This document shows, in pieces, positions 1-51,295 of a DNA stretch of 64,000 bases (the first letter of the stretch is position 1; each line of letters begins with the position of its first letter). The stretch is taken from contig NZ_BDBC01000003.1 of the NCBI RefSeq assembly GCF_001612785.1, positions 186,001-250,000 on the forward strand, written 5' to 3'. Origin of the DNA: Nocardia beijingensis NBRC 16342 (GTDB lineage: Bacteria > Actinomycetota > Actinomycetes > Mycobacteriales > Mycobacteriaceae). The position numbers and the translations under genes are program-made. The notes below the pieces were generated by a model. It did no database searches. It worked only from the letters and a program-made list of their open reading frames with translations, and was not told the DNA's origin.

Positions 1-43036
<43,036 letters not shown>

Positions 43037-43538
43037 ACCCGGAGAGGGCGCCCACCTATCCGAGCGTGGCGCCTGCGTCTCCAGGTTCAGTTCTCACATC
43101 AAATCAGGCAAAAATGTTCATTTGAACTATCTGTCCAACCGGCCGGGCTCGTTACATGGGCTCGACCGCGCCCAGAACCCACCGACCGGCTCCGCCGGGA
43201 CCTTCTTTGCGAATCACCGGATCAATCTACCGTCGCCCCCGGCGGGCGACCAACCAACCGTCATAGCCGATGAACATCACCGCTGGTATCCGCCTCGGAA
43301 AAGGTTTGCCAGACGGATGTTGCGGTTCTCACATGAGTCACCGGCGTATCAAACCGGCACTTTCGCGCCGAGGGAGGCGGACGCCTACGGCAGCCGCCGT
43401 CAGCAGACGGGGCACCGCGGACAAGATCGCAGCGCCGCCTGCCCCCGAGCCGCGCCCGCCGAGTCGATCCCGCCGCGACCGCCCGGCCCGCTGACCACGC
43501 TGCACACCGACCAGGGCAGATGGGCGGCCGCCAGTCGG
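43037..43538. other. Intergenic region upstream of the NRPS gene; no gene seen
   Basis: Roughly 500 bases between the NRPS start and the cobM stop. The open frames here have no recognisable protein features. The part next to the NRPS (about 43,080-43,140) is clearly richer in A+T and is the likely promoter region. I looked for a cobalamin riboswitch because of cobM and did not find its conserved boxes. A small hairpin (arms CCGTC/GACGG, 43,397-43,410) could weakly terminate cobM transcription. Confidence 0.5.
43116..43127 (-). promoter_or_regulatory. 12-bp palindrome in the NRPS promoter region
   Basis: The sequence GTTCATTTGAAC is a palindrome with five-base arms and a two-base centre, in an A+T-rich patch 80-90 bases before the GTG start candidate of the NRPS gene. 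A regulator operator is plausible. The -10 and -35 boxes are not clear enough to place. Confidence 0.3.
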
Positions 43539-44306
43539 CTATTCGCGCGATGCGCCTGCCGACCCACGCACGCGCGCCGGGTCGTAGAGGTGGGATTCCG
43601 CGCACGACACCGAGGGCGTGAGCGCACGGCCCACCAGGATCACCGCGGCCTGCCGCAGCCCGGCGGCCTCGACCTGGTCGGCGATGTCGTGCAGGGTGCC
43701 GCGCAGCACCAGTTGGTCGGGCTGGCTGGCGCGGTAGACGACGGCGACCGGGCAGTCCGGGCCGTAGTCGGCGGACAGCTCGGCAGCCAAGCCACGGATG
43801 CGGGTGATGGCCAGGTGCAGTGCGAGCGTGGCGCCGGTGGCGGCGAAGTTCGCCAGCGCTTCGGACTCCGGCATCGCGGTGGAGCGGGCCTGCGCGCGGG
43901 TCAGCACGACCGACTGGACCAGCTCGGGCACCGTCAGCTCCGCGCCGAGCACCGCCGCCGCGGCGGCATAGGCGGGCACGCCCGGTGTGACGTCCCACGG
44001 CACCCCGTGCGCGTCCAGCCTGCGGGTCTGCTCGGTCAGCGCCGAATACAGCGACGGGTCGCCCGAGCACAGGCGGGCCACGTCCCGGCCGTCCCGGTGC
44101 GCCCGCACCAGACGCTCGGTGATCTGGTCGAGGTCCAAGTGCTGGGTATCCACCAGCTCGGCATCCGGCGCGCAGTACGCCAGCACGTCAGGGTCCAGAT
44201 ACGTCCCCGCGTACAGGCACACAGGCGACGCGCGCAGCAACTCGACCGCGCGCACCGTCAACAAATCGGCCGCGCCCGGCCCGGCCCCGATGAAGTGCAC
44301 GGTCAT
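43539..44306 (-). CDS. cobM: Precorrin-4 C11-methyltransferase
   Basis: Transfers a methyl group from S-adenosylmethionine to C-11 of precorrin-4 in cobalamin ring synthesis. The 255-residue protein opens with the tetrapyrrole methylase signature FIGAGPGAADLLTVRA and has CSGDPSLYSAL and TPGVPAYAAAAAVLG further on, as expected for CobM/CbiF. I chose the ATG at 44,306 because it places the signature near the N-terminus; an ATG at 44,333 or a TTG at 44,336 would add nine or ten residues, and none has a clear ribosome-binding site. No other cobalamin gene is in the window, so it stands alone between the NRPS and the low-G+C ATPase-PIN pair. Confidence 0.9.
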   Translation of the reverse strand: MTVHFIGAGPGAADLLTVRAVELLRASPVCLYAGTYLDPDVLAYCAPDAELVDTQHLDLDQITERLVRAHRDGRDVARLCSGDPSLYSALTEQTRRLDAHGVPWDVTPGVPAYAAAAAVLGAELTVPELVQSVVLTRAQARSTAMPESEALANFAATGATLALHLAITRIRGLAAELSADYGPDCPVAVVYRASQPDQLVLRGTLHDIADQVEAAGLRQAAVILVGRALTPSVSCAESHLYDPARVRGSAGASRE

Positions 44307-44390
44307 GCGCGCGAGTGTAGGCACGGTGGGCATCAACCAGACGTCCGACTACGTTCACTGCACAAGCGAACGCCTCCAGCCCCAGTGCTG

Positions 44391-44876
44391 TCAGTCCGTC
44401 CCCGCCAGGGGACTGTAGGCGCGTAGCCCGTCGTCGAGGGTCCATATGGTGGTCGGTATTCGCGAACGCATCTCGAAACTCTGTCGCTCCGCCAGCACGC
44501 ACAGATCTCCCAATCCGACACCATTCTGGGCGTGTGTCACGTAATCTGCCCCGGAATCAGCGCCTTCGAGCAATCTTTCCAGGAATTCCTTATTCCAAGG
44601 CACGTCGTGAAGCACCCACGGCGCCTTTCCGGCGCAGATCAGTTTCAGGATATCTTCCAGCCGCTGGGCTGTCTTTCTACGCAGCCCGCCATTGGACAAC
44701 TGCGCAATGAAATTCCCCGTTTCTATCACAGCGGTGATCGGCAAGATGAACCGCTGATCCAGAGCGATCCGCTTTTTCAGCTCTTCTCGTACTTGCTCTG
44801 CGGCTTGGTCACGCCCAGGCACCGGAACAAGATTGCACAGAATGCTGGTATCAATGAAGACGACCTGCTGTATCAA
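44391..44876 (-). CDS. PIN-domain nuclease-like protein, partner of the upstream ATPase
   Basis: A 161-residue protein with the PIN-domain layout: FIDTSILCNL with Asp9, VIETGNF with Glu52, GLGDLCVLAE with Asp124 and WTLDDG with Asp148/149. All four acidic positions expected for metal-dependent RNase activity are present. The start is TTG at 44,876, overlapping the stop of the ATPase gene by four bases, so the two are translationally coupled. It lacks the small antitoxin partner typical of VapBC; its neighbour is instead an SMC/OLD-like ATPase. G+C is low (the 60-base line at 44,701 is 52% by hand count, against 75% for the line at 43,861), suggesting transfer. A role as effector of an ATPase-gated defence system is inference. 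Confidence 0.85.
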   Translation of the reverse strand: MIQQVVFIDTSILCNLVPVPGRDQAAEQVREELKKRIALDQRFILPITAVIETGNFIAQLSNGGLRRKTAQRLEDILKLICAGKAPWVLHDVPWNKEFLERLLEGADSGADYVTHAQNGVGLGDLCVLAERQSFEMRSRIPTTIWTLDDGLRAYSPLAGTD

Positions 44877-46246
44877 CGGATACCCAGCAATCTCTCGAAC
44901 TCGCCGAAATCACCTGCGTCTTCACCAGGTGCGCCGACCAACTTCCCGGCACTTATTGCCTTTCCGAGCGATCCTTCGGCAAGCGCTGTGGTGTACCCAG
45001 GTACTTCCATCAACCCCGTCAAGAGACTGTAACCGGTGTTCGGATCTCGATGACAGACCACGACGTTTTCGTTGAGCGACCCTTCGGCGGCATCGAGGAT
45101 CGCAGGACTGTGCGTGGTCACGAGCACGCTCGTTCCCGGCGTATCACTGCTCGTCCTGACTAGATCGAGCACGCGCCGAGCTTGTGAAGGATGGAGACCG
45201 TTCTCGAGTTCTTCGATGACGATGAGTACTCCGCCACCAAGTTCTTCTTCGTCGGCCAATTCCGTGCGCGCCCGAACCAAAGAATCGACATCCAAGCCGT
45301 ATCGGGACGACAGTAGCGCGGTCGCAATCGCGGTGAATCGCAAGAGGCCGTCGCTCATCTCCCGCGCCGGAGTTCGTTCGATTATTCTTTGTTTCCCGTG
45401 TTTTTCATCGAGCGCCAGCATCACGTCACCCAAATCCGACGAAACAAAACTTATACTTTGCACGCCTTCGTCGTCGGCAACCGCTCGAACCAGACCCTGG
45501 ACACGATCGAATGCGGCTGGGTCACGAATCATCAACGTTCGCAGTGCAGCCGAAAGATTCTCACCCGTCCGTCGCAGCTCCGCATCTCGCTCGGGAACGA
45601 ACCCACGCATAAGATGGGGCACAGGATCGAGGTGGAAAATTCCCCTCAGCGCTAGTAGCACCGCCTCCACCCCTCTGATTACCGAGAGTTCAGCGCCGTT
45701 TGTCCCGGCAAGCGCGAGCGGTACCTGACCGATGATCAGCCGACTGTCCCGAAAAGTAAACGGGGTGTTCGGACCACGCTTACCGTTGTGCAACTCAGCC
45801 ACGATCCCGGTGCCGGGCGCACCGGGTTCGCGAGTCTCGATGAGCGATCCATAGGTAACCCTGCCGCTCCGCACCGCCTTCGCGGGACCACACAGCTTCT
45901 CCGCCACCACACGTAAATCGGGCTGGACCTCGACCGCAAGGTCGTAGTCGTAGCGATCGCCATCGAGTTCGACTGAGCACCCGAGTTCAAAGCGCTGCGT
46001 CCCATGCGGTGGACAACCCGCCGATCCGCCCCTGACCATGCCTCCCTCACGCCTGCGGCCGTCGAGCGCGTCCGCCAAGTCCTCGCCTTCGGCGAGACGC
46101 GCCAGAACCTCCAGACCGTCGAAGGCGTTCGACTTTCCGGAGCTGTTGCGGCCAATCAGAATTGTCGTGCCCTTCAGCGGCAAAGTCGCACCGCGAAACG
46201 ACTTGAACGCGGTCAGGCGCAACTCGATAAGGCGAGATGGGATCAC
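44873..46246 (-). CDS. AAA/ABC-type (OLD/RecF-like) ATPase coupled to a PIN nuclease
   Basis: A 457-residue ATPase with the N-terminal strand and Walker A loop of the SMC/RecF/OLD class: LTAFKSFRG then GRNSSGKSN at residues 32-40, an ABC-signature-like REMSDGLLRF at about 295-304, Walker B with VLIVIEELENGLHP at about 340-353, and the switch histidine in TTHSPAIL at about 377-384. The protein ends about 75 residues after that motif with no TOPRIM nuclease domain, unlike OLD or GajA. The nuclease function appears to sit in the separate PIN gene. The start is GTG at 46,246 with no obvious ribosome-binding site. Base composition is low (the line at 45,421 is 48% G+C by hand count). It resembles the ATPase half of two-gene defence systems such as PARIS or Septu, but the pairing with PIN is not one I can name. 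Confidence 0.88.
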   Translation of the reverse strand: MIPSRLIELRLTAFKSFRGATLPLKGTTILIGRNSSGKSNAFDGLEVLARLAEGEDLADALDGRRREGGMVRGGSAGCPPHGTQRFELGCSVELDGDRYDYDLAVEVQPDLRVVAEKLCGPAKAVRSGRVTYGSLIETREPGAPGTGIVAELHNGKRGPNTPFTFRDSRLIIGQVPLALAGTNGAELSVIRGVEAVLLALRGIFHLDPVPHLMRGFVPERDAELRRTGENLSAALRTLMIRDPAAFDRVQGLVRAVADDEGVQSISFVSSDLGDVMLALDEKHGKQRIIERTPAREMSDGLLRFTAIATALLSSRYGLDVDSLVRARTELADEEELGGGVLIVIEELENGLHPSQARRVLDLVRTSSDTPGTSVLVTTHSPAILDAAEGSLNENVVVCHRDPNTGYSLLTGLMEVPGYTTALAEGSLGKAISAGKLVGAPGEDAGDFGEFERLLGIR

Positions 46247-46377
46247 ACCGTCAGCATATGCGGCCAGTGTTCGCCAAGGCCTCTACTATTCACCGATCTC
46301 GATGCTCGCACAGCAACTCGACCGTGCGCTACTGACGGATCTGCCGCGCCGGCCCAGCCCGTCCGTCGATGCCCTGT

Positions 46378-46803
46378 TCAGGCGGTGGCGTCGAAGTGGG
46401 CGATCACCTTGTCGGGGCGGAGGCGGACGACGAGTTCGCCGGGGACGCCGTTGCGCTTGCCGAATTCCTCGGCGCGGTCGGCGCCCATGTAGCGGCCGCC
46501 GATCTCGGTGGCGGTGCGCAGCAGTTCGTCCGGGTCTTCCGAGAGCGTGACCGTGCCCCGCAGCTGGACCGACGCGTAGGGCGGCTCCTCCAGGTCGACG
46601 CACACCGCGACGCGCCCGTCCCTGGCGAACGCCTTGCCCTTCACGGTGGACTTGCCGGTGTTGAAGACCAGTTCGTCGCCTTCGACGACGAACCAGACCG
46701 GCGTCACCATCGGACTGCCGTCGGCCGCCACGAACGCCACCTTGCCGGTGCGGGTGCCGTGGGTGAGAAACTCGCGCACTTCGGGATCGGAAAGAGAGGC
46801 CAT
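46378..46803 (-). CDS. PPOX-class (F420-dependent or FMN) oxidoreductase-like protein
   Basis: A 141-residue split-barrel flavin/F420-binding protein of the pyridoxamine-phosphate-oxidase-like superfamily. Visible features are GKVAFVAADGSPMVTPVWF, FNTGKSTVKGKAFARDGRVA and ELVVRLRPDKVIAHF at the C-terminus, the order found in mycobacterial Rv1155-like proteins. Such proteins reduce diverse substrates using F420H2 or flavin; the substrate here is unknown. The start ATG at 46,803 follows AGGGTGA. It stands alone, 131 bases upstream of the low-G+C ATPase gene, and composition is back to normal. Confidence 0.85.
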   Translation of the reverse strand: MASLSDPEVREFLTHGTRTGKVAFVAADGSPMVTPVWFVVEGDELVFNTGKSTVKGKAFARDGRVAVCVDLEEPPYASVQLRGTVTLSEDPDELLRTATEIGGRYMGADRAEEFGKRNGVPGELVVRLRPDKVIAHFDATA

Positions 46804-46988
46804 CTGCTCACCCTAGGTGTCGCTTCGCGATCGCTCGGCACGGTTGATCAGATCGGCACCGTTCGGCTGATGGCGGTCGTTCGATCCGCTGCGGACCACG
46901 GTTGAACTGCGTCGACGCGGTAAGGGCCCGCAAGCGAAGCCTGGGGGTCGATGCGCCGGGCTGCCTCGGTTGTCGCGCGTACGCCGGG

Positions 46989-47324
46989 TCAGCGCGGCCA
47001 GTTGGTGTCGGGCGTGTGCGGCGCGGGCTGCTGAGGCCACTGCGCGCCGGGGCCGCCCGCGGCGGGCGGCTGGTATTGGCCACTCTCGGCGTTGGCGCGG
47101 GCGAGCAGGTCGGCGACCTGCGGTCCGGCGACCGGCGACGACGCGCCGCACCAGGTGCAATCCACGTGGTGTTTGGTGCTGATCGGGAAGAGCGGAATGA
47201 AGAAGAGCGTGAATTTGGTGACGAGTTTGCGCAGCGCGTGGGCGGCGGGATTGCCGCAGCGACCGCAGATCAAGGTGATCATGGCGAGCGTGTGGACACG
47301 CTTCTGCCAGCCCCAGATCAGCAT
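46989..47324 (-). CDS. Zinc-ribbon domain protein with central hydrophobic segment
   Basis: A 111-residue protein with two CxxC pairs (Cys20/Cys23 in CGRCG and Cys56/Cys59 in CTWCG) that would form a zinc ribbon. The pairs are separated by a hydrophobic stretch (FTLFFIPLFPIS), which is common in small actinobacterial zinc-ribbon proteins. The C-terminus is a Pro/Gln/Gly-rich tail. The start ATG at 47,324 follows a GGGGG-containing ribosome-binding site. Function is unknown. The 185 bases between it and the PPOX gene, and the 105 bases before the response regulator gene, hold nothing I could identify. Confidence 0.75.
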   Translation of the reverse strand: MLIWGWQKRVHTLAMITLICGRCGNPAAHALRKLVTKFTLFFIPLFPISTKHHVDCTWCGASSPVAGPQVADLLARANAESGQYQPPAAGGPGAQWPQQPAPHTPDTNWPR

Positions 47325-47429
47325 GTGAAACCCCCAGAGATAGAGAATCCGATGCGGTCACAGTAGTGGATCCGACAGGCGTCGGCCGCAGTCCCGAACG
47401 GCGGCATCGCGAACTCGGTCGCGTCCACA

Positions 47430-48047
47430 TCACAGCATGCCGCGTTCGCGCGCCCGCGCCACCGCCGAGGTGCGTGAGCGCACGCCGAGCTTTCCGTATA
47501 TATGCACCAGGTGCGACTTGACGGTGGTCTCGCTGAGGAACAGCTGTCTGGCGATCTCGCGGTTGGACCGGCCGTCGGAGACCAGGCGCAGCACTTCGAT
47601 CTCACGCCTGCTCAGCGTGGTGTCGGCGCGGCGAACCCTCGTCATCAGCTTGGACGCCACGGCGGGCGAGAGCACGCTGTCCCCCGCCGCGGCCGCCCGG
47701 ACCGCGGCGAGCAGTTCGGCGGGCGGCGTGTCCTTGAGGATGTAGCCGCACGCGCCCGCTTCGACGGCGCCGAGGATGTCGGCGTCGGTGTCGTAGTTGG
47801 TCACCACGAGGACGTTCGGCGGCGTCGCCAGTGCACGCAGCCGCGCGGTCGCCTCGACTCCCGACCGCCCTGACCCGAAACTCAGGTCCATCAGCACGAG
47901 ATCGACCGGCGTGGTCGCGCAGAACGCGACAGCGGCCGCCGCGGTGGCCGCCTCGCCCACGACGGTGATGTCGTCGGCGACGTCCAGCAGCGCCCGCAGA
48001 CCGGCGCGAACGATCGCGTGATCATCGGCGAGCACCAGGCGGATCAC
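47430..48047 (-). CDS. NarL/LuxR-family response regulator
   Basis: A 205-residue DNA-binding regulator phosphorylated by the overlapping kinase. The receiver domain has the acidic pair Asp8/Asp9, the phosphoacceptor Asp54 in LVLMDLS, Thr83 in VVTN and Lys105 in YILKD. The C-terminal LuxR helix-turn-helix spans about residues 140-200 (LSRREIEVLRLVSDGRSNRE, then IARQLFLSETTVKSHL). It starts with ATG at 48,047, overlapping the kinase stop by four bases. The divergent ABC transporter 1.3 kb away is a likely target, as in LnrJK- or DesKR-type loci. Confidence 0.93.
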   Translation of the reverse strand: MIRLVLADDHAIVRAGLRALLDVADDITVVGEAATAAAAVAFCATTPVDLVLMDLSFGSGRSGVEATARLRALATPPNVLVVTNYDTDADILGAVEAGACGYILKDTPPAELLAAVRAAAAGDSVLSPAVASKLMTRVRRADTTLSRREIEVLRLVSDGRSNREIARQLFLSETTVKSHLVHIYGKLGVRSRTSAVARARERGML

Positions 48048-49210
48048 TCGCGCGCCTCCGTTTCGAGCGGGAAGGACACCGTGACCGCCGTGTGCCCCGG
48101 TTCGGATTCCACCGCCATGACGCCGCCCTGCTCGTGTACCCGCGACCGCATGGCGGCCAGTCCGAACGATCCCGACGGGCTTCGCTCGAGCACTTCGGCA
48201 GCGATGCCGACCCCGTCGTCGACCACGTCGAGATGGACCGCGTCGTCCGCATAGGTGAGCGTCACGCGCATCCGGCTCGCACCGGCGTGGCGGATCACGT
48301 TGGAGACCGCGCCTTGCGTGATCCGGACCAGCGCGGCTTCGATCGGCATGGGCAGTCGTTCCGGCGGGCCCTCCACGACGAACCGTGCGTCCAAGCCGGG
48401 CGTGGCGGCGCGCTGGGTGATCCGCTCCAGCGCCTCGGCCAGCGACTGCCCCTCCAGCGCGGCCGGAGCCAGCTCGGCGACGAGGCGTCTGGTCTCGGCG
48501 AGGTTCTCCGCGGCCGCCTCCCTGGCGAGCCGGATCCGTTGCAGCGCGGGGTGATCGGGCGCTTCCTGCTCGACGGCGTGCAGCAGCAGTTGAATGGAAC
48601 TGAGCCCCTGCGCGACCGTGTCGTGGATCTCGGCGGCCAGCCGCTCACGCTCGGCGAGTTTGCCCGCCGTGCGCTCCCGTTCCGCCAATGTCGCTCTGGC
48701 GCTGAGCAATTCGTCGATCAAACGCTGCCGGTCCGCGGCCTCGCGGAACAACGCCTGATAACCGAGCCCGATGCCGACCGCGACGGCCGCTCCGATGACC
48801 GGCCCGACGACACCGGCCGCCGACCAGCCCCGATGCAACCCGAAACCCACGACCGCGACAGCGGTCGCGGCGGCCACGGCGCAGAGGTTCCATGGGCGCG
48901 GCAACAAGTGCAGGTACAGGAAGAACAGGCCGAACGCGAGGTAGCCCGCGTCGGGCGCGAGCACGACCAGCCCGAGCCACAGCGCCGTCAGCGCGCCCAG
49001 CCACGCCGGGATCGCGCGTCGTCTCCCGGCGAACGCCGCACCCGCGAAGTACGTCGTGAGGAAGGCCGCGGTGAGGCCGACGGTCGCGGCCGGATGCGCG
49101 GCGCCGGGCAGGACCGCGCGCACCGCGACAACCACCGCCAAGCCGGCCATCAGCACGTGCAGGCCGAGCCGCAACGTGGTGAAAACCGGGGTCAGCGGGG
49201 ACGAGTGCAC
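48044..49210 (-). CDS. Membrane sensor histidine kinase (HisKA_3/DesK-like)
   Basis: A 388-residue kinase with about five or six N-terminal membrane segments (residues about 15-150), a coiled linker (ERTAGKLAERERLAAEIHDT), the phosphoacceptor His196 in IHDTVAQGL, and a C-terminal HATPase domain with NVIRHAGAS (N box) and DVVDDGVGI (G1 box). There is no large extracellular sensor domain, so the stimulus is probably sensed in or at the membrane, for example membrane-active antibiotics; this is inference. The start GTG at 49,210 faces the transporter genes across 130 bases. Confidence 0.92.
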   Translation of the reverse strand: MHSSPLTPVFTTLRLGLHVLMAGLAVVVAVRAVLPGAAHPAATVGLTAAFLTTYFAGAAFAGRRRAIPAWLGALTALWLGLVVLAPDAGYLAFGLFFLYLHLLPRPWNLCAVAAATAVAVVGFGLHRGWSAAGVVGPVIGAAVAVGIGLGYQALFREAADRQRLIDELLSARATLAERERTAGKLAERERLAAEIHDTVAQGLSSIQLLLHAVEQEAPDHPALQRIRLAREAAAENLAETRRLVAELAPAALEGQSLAEALERITQRAATPGLDARFVVEGPPERLPMPIEAALVRITQGAVSNVIRHAGASRMRVTLTYADDAVHLDVVDDGVGIAAEVLERSPSGSFGLAAMRSRVHEQGGVMAVESEPGHTAVTVSFPLETEARE

Positions 49211-49248
49211 GGTGCCAGCTTATGGACGGCTATCGCGGCGACATCCAT

Positions 49249-49278
49249 CGAAAGGCGGAAAATCACCGCCGACTTTCG
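49249..49278. promoter_or_regulatory. Imperfect inverted repeat between the kinase and the ABC transporter
   Basis: CGAAAG-GCGG on the left and CCGC-CGA-CTTTCG on the right flank a seven-base A+T-rich centre. It lies in the 130-base divergent promoter region, so it is a reasonable candidate for response-regulator binding. The three extra bases on the right arm make it imperfect. Confidence 0.35.
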
Positions 49279-49340
49279 TTCGTCCGCCCTTCCTCCCCCG
49301 GCGCGATGGAAGCGGCCCGGCACGGCGCGAGGGTGAAGAC

Positions 49341-50387
49341 ATGTTCGTCGCACTCCGAGACCTCCGCGCCGCTCGTGGCCGGTTCGCACTGATCATCCTC
49401 GTCGTCACGCTGGTGGCGGTGCTGGTGAGCTTCCTCAGCGGGCTCACGGCCGGACTCGCGCACCAGAACGTCTCGGCCGTCGCGTCGCTGCCCGGTGACA
49501 TCGTCGTCTTCGCCGACACCGGCGGCGCTCCCTCGTTCGACGGGTCCGTGCTGACCGAGGACCAGATCACGGCCTGGCGCGCCGCCGCCGACGGCGTGAC
49601 GCCGGTGGGCATCGCTCGCGGCAAAGCGACCGGTGACGGCCGCGCGCAGGCGCAGGTCGCTCTGTTCGGCACGGACACAGCCTTCGGCAACCACTCGGCG
49701 ACCGAAGCGGGCACAGTGCTGCTCAGTACCGGCGCGGCCGCCGATCTCGGTGCCGCGCCCGGCGATTCCGTCGCGATCGGCGGACGCGCCTTCACCGTGG
49801 CGGCCGTGCGCGGCGACGACTGGTACAGCCACACGCCCGTGGTCTGGACGACGCTCGCCGATTGGCAGGCGCTCAACCCTCGTTCCGGCGCGGCCACCGT
49901 GCTGGCGGTGTCGGGGGCGGCCAATCCGGAGGCGGTGAACTCCGCCGCGCACACCAGGACCGTCGAATCGTCCGCCGCGCGGGCGGCGATCGGCTCCTAC
50001 CAGGCCGAGAACGGCTCGCTCACACTGATGACCGTCCTGCTGTTCGCGATCTCCGCGCTGGTGATCGGCTCCTTCTTCACCGTGTGGACCATTCAGCGGA
50101 TGCCCGACATCGCCACGCTGAAGGCATTGGGCGCGACCTCGGGCGCACTCGTCCGCGACGCCCTCTGCCAAGCGGCGGTCGTGCTCGCGACCGGTATCGC
50201 GGCAGGCCTCGGGATCACCGTCGCCGCGGCGGCGCTACTCGGCGACGCGGTGCCGTTCGTGCTGAATCCGGTCACCACGCTGCTGCCTTCGGCCGCTCTC
50301 ATCCTCCTCGGACTGCTCGGAGCGGCATCCGCCCTGCGCTTCCTGTTCACCGCCGACCCGCTCACCGCACTCGGTGGGGGCCGCTGA
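49341..50387 (+). CDS. ABC transporter permease (MacB/FtsX type)
   Basis: A 348-residue permease with the four-segment FtsX/MacB plan. One segment lies near the N-terminus (FALIILVVTLVAVLVSFLSG), followed by a periplasmic-type domain of about 200 residues and three C-terminal segments (around LTLMTVLLFAISALVIGSFF, VVLATGIAAGLGITVAAAAL and AALILLGLLGAASALRFLF). I chose ATG 49,341, preceded by GAGGGTGA, because the sequence upstream in the same frame has no membrane-protein character. It is followed after 103 bases by its ATPase, and its promoter is shared with the divergent two-component system, which probably controls it. The substrate is unknown; antimicrobial peptide or lipid export is typical of the class. 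Confidence 0.9.
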   Translation: MFVALRDLRAARGRFALIILVVTLVAVLVSFLSGLTAGLAHQNVSAVASLPGDIVVFADTGGAPSFDGSVLTEDQITAWRAAADGVTPVGIARGKATGDGRAQAQVALFGTDTAFGNHSATEAGTVLLSTGAAADLGAAPGDSVAIGGRAFTVAAVRGDDWYSHTPVVWTTLADWQALNPRSGAATVLAVSGAANPEAVNSAAHTRTVESSAARAAIGSYQAENGSLTLMTVLLFAISALVIGSFFTVWTIQRMPDIATLKALGATSGALVRDALCQAAVVLATGIAAGLGITVAAAALLGDAVPFVLNPVTTLLPSAALILLGLLGAASALRFLFTADPLTALGGGR

Positions 50388-50490
50388 ACCACGGCGCGCC
50401 AGCACCGCACATTCCGACCATCGATCGCAACCGACACGCACCCTGCGAGCACCCGCGCCGCTTGCCCGCCCACGCCACCGGAGTTCCCAG

Positions 50491-51270
50491 ATGACCACAC
50501 TCACCCTCGCGGACGTAACGCTCACCTACCCTGACGGCGCGGGCCGCCTCACCGCGCTGGACCGAGTGAACCTGCGCGTTTCCTCCGGCGAGATCGCCGC
50601 CGTCACCGGCCCCTCCGGCTCCGGCAAATCGAGCCTGCTCGCCGTGGCCGCCACCCTGATCCGCCCGGACTCCGGGCACCTCCGACTCGACACATCGGAC
50701 GGACCGGTGGATCTCGCCACCGTGAGCCGCCGCGAGGCCGCGGCACTGCGCCGTTCGTCCATCGGCATCGTCTTCCAGCAGCCGAACCTGATTCCGGCGC
50801 TCACCGCCCTCGAGCAGATCGAAGTCATGGCGCACCTAGGGCAACAGATCGGCACCTCGCGCCGCCGACGTCGCGAACTGCGCGCTCGGGCATCGGCTCT
50901 GCTCGATTCCGTCGGCCTGGCCGACCAGCGGGACAAGCGCCCCGCCCAACTGTCCGGCGGCCAACGCCAACGCGTGAACATCGCCCGTGCCCTGATGAAC
51001 GACCCGTCCCTGCTGGTGATCGACGAACCCACCAGCGCGCTGGACACCGAACGCGGCGCGGCGGTGATCGACCTGATCGTGTCGGTCGCCCGCGACCACG
51101 CGACCGCGACTCTTCTGGTCACCCACGACCGCTCCCACCTTCACCGGATGAACGCCGTTTACCGCATGGTCGACGGACGCCTCGCACCCGAAACCGCTCC
51201 GACCGGTAATCCACCGTTCGACCCCGATCGGCATTCTGCCGCTGGAGTGAATACCGCCGCCACGGCGTGA
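50491..51270 (+). CDS. ABC transporter ATP-binding protein (MacB/LolD type)
   Basis: A 259-residue ATPase that powers the permease just upstream. It shows Walker A GPSGSGKSS, the Q-loop in VFQQPNLIPALTALEQI, the signature LSGGQRQRVNIARAL, Walker B LLVIDEPTSALD and the switch histidine in LLVTHD. It starts at ATG 50,491, which places the first strand (LTLADVTLTYPDG) at the N-terminus as usual; an in-frame extension back to 50,374 looks non-coding. A 40-residue polar C-terminal tail follows the conserved core. Confidence 0.93.
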   Translation: MTTLTLADVTLTYPDGAGRLTALDRVNLRVSSGEIAAVTGPSGSGKSSLLAVAATLIRPDSGHLRLDTSDGPVDLATVSRREAAALRRSSIGIVFQQPNLIPALTALEQIEVMAHLGQQIGTSRRRRRELRARASALLDSVGLADQRDKRPAQLSGGQRQRVNIARALMNDPSLLVIDEPTSALDTERGAAVIDLIVSVARDHATATLLVTHDRSHLHRMNAVYRMVDGRLAPETAPTGNPPFDPDRHSAAGVNTAATA

Positions 51271-51295
51271 TCGGCGGTCGGGAGACAATTTCCGA

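Noticed and set aside
43260..43540. Cobalamin riboswitch near cobM
   Set aside because: The region is downstream of cobM, and the conserved B12-box and core elements were not found on either strand.
43261..44070. Minus-strand 269-codon frame overlapping cobM
   Set aside because: Out-of-frame shadow of cobM extended into the NRPS upstream region; no protein-like features.
43122..44426. Plus-strand 434-codon frame over cobM
   Set aside because: Antisense to the clear CobM reading; the product is low-complexity.
44391..44876. A VapBC toxin-antitoxin reading of the PIN gene
   Set aside because: No small antitoxin gene is adjacent; the only coupled partner is the 457-residue ATPase.
48092..49336. 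Plus-strand 414-codon frame opposite the histidine kinase
   Set aside because: Antisense of a convincing kinase gene; the product is Arg/Gln-rich.
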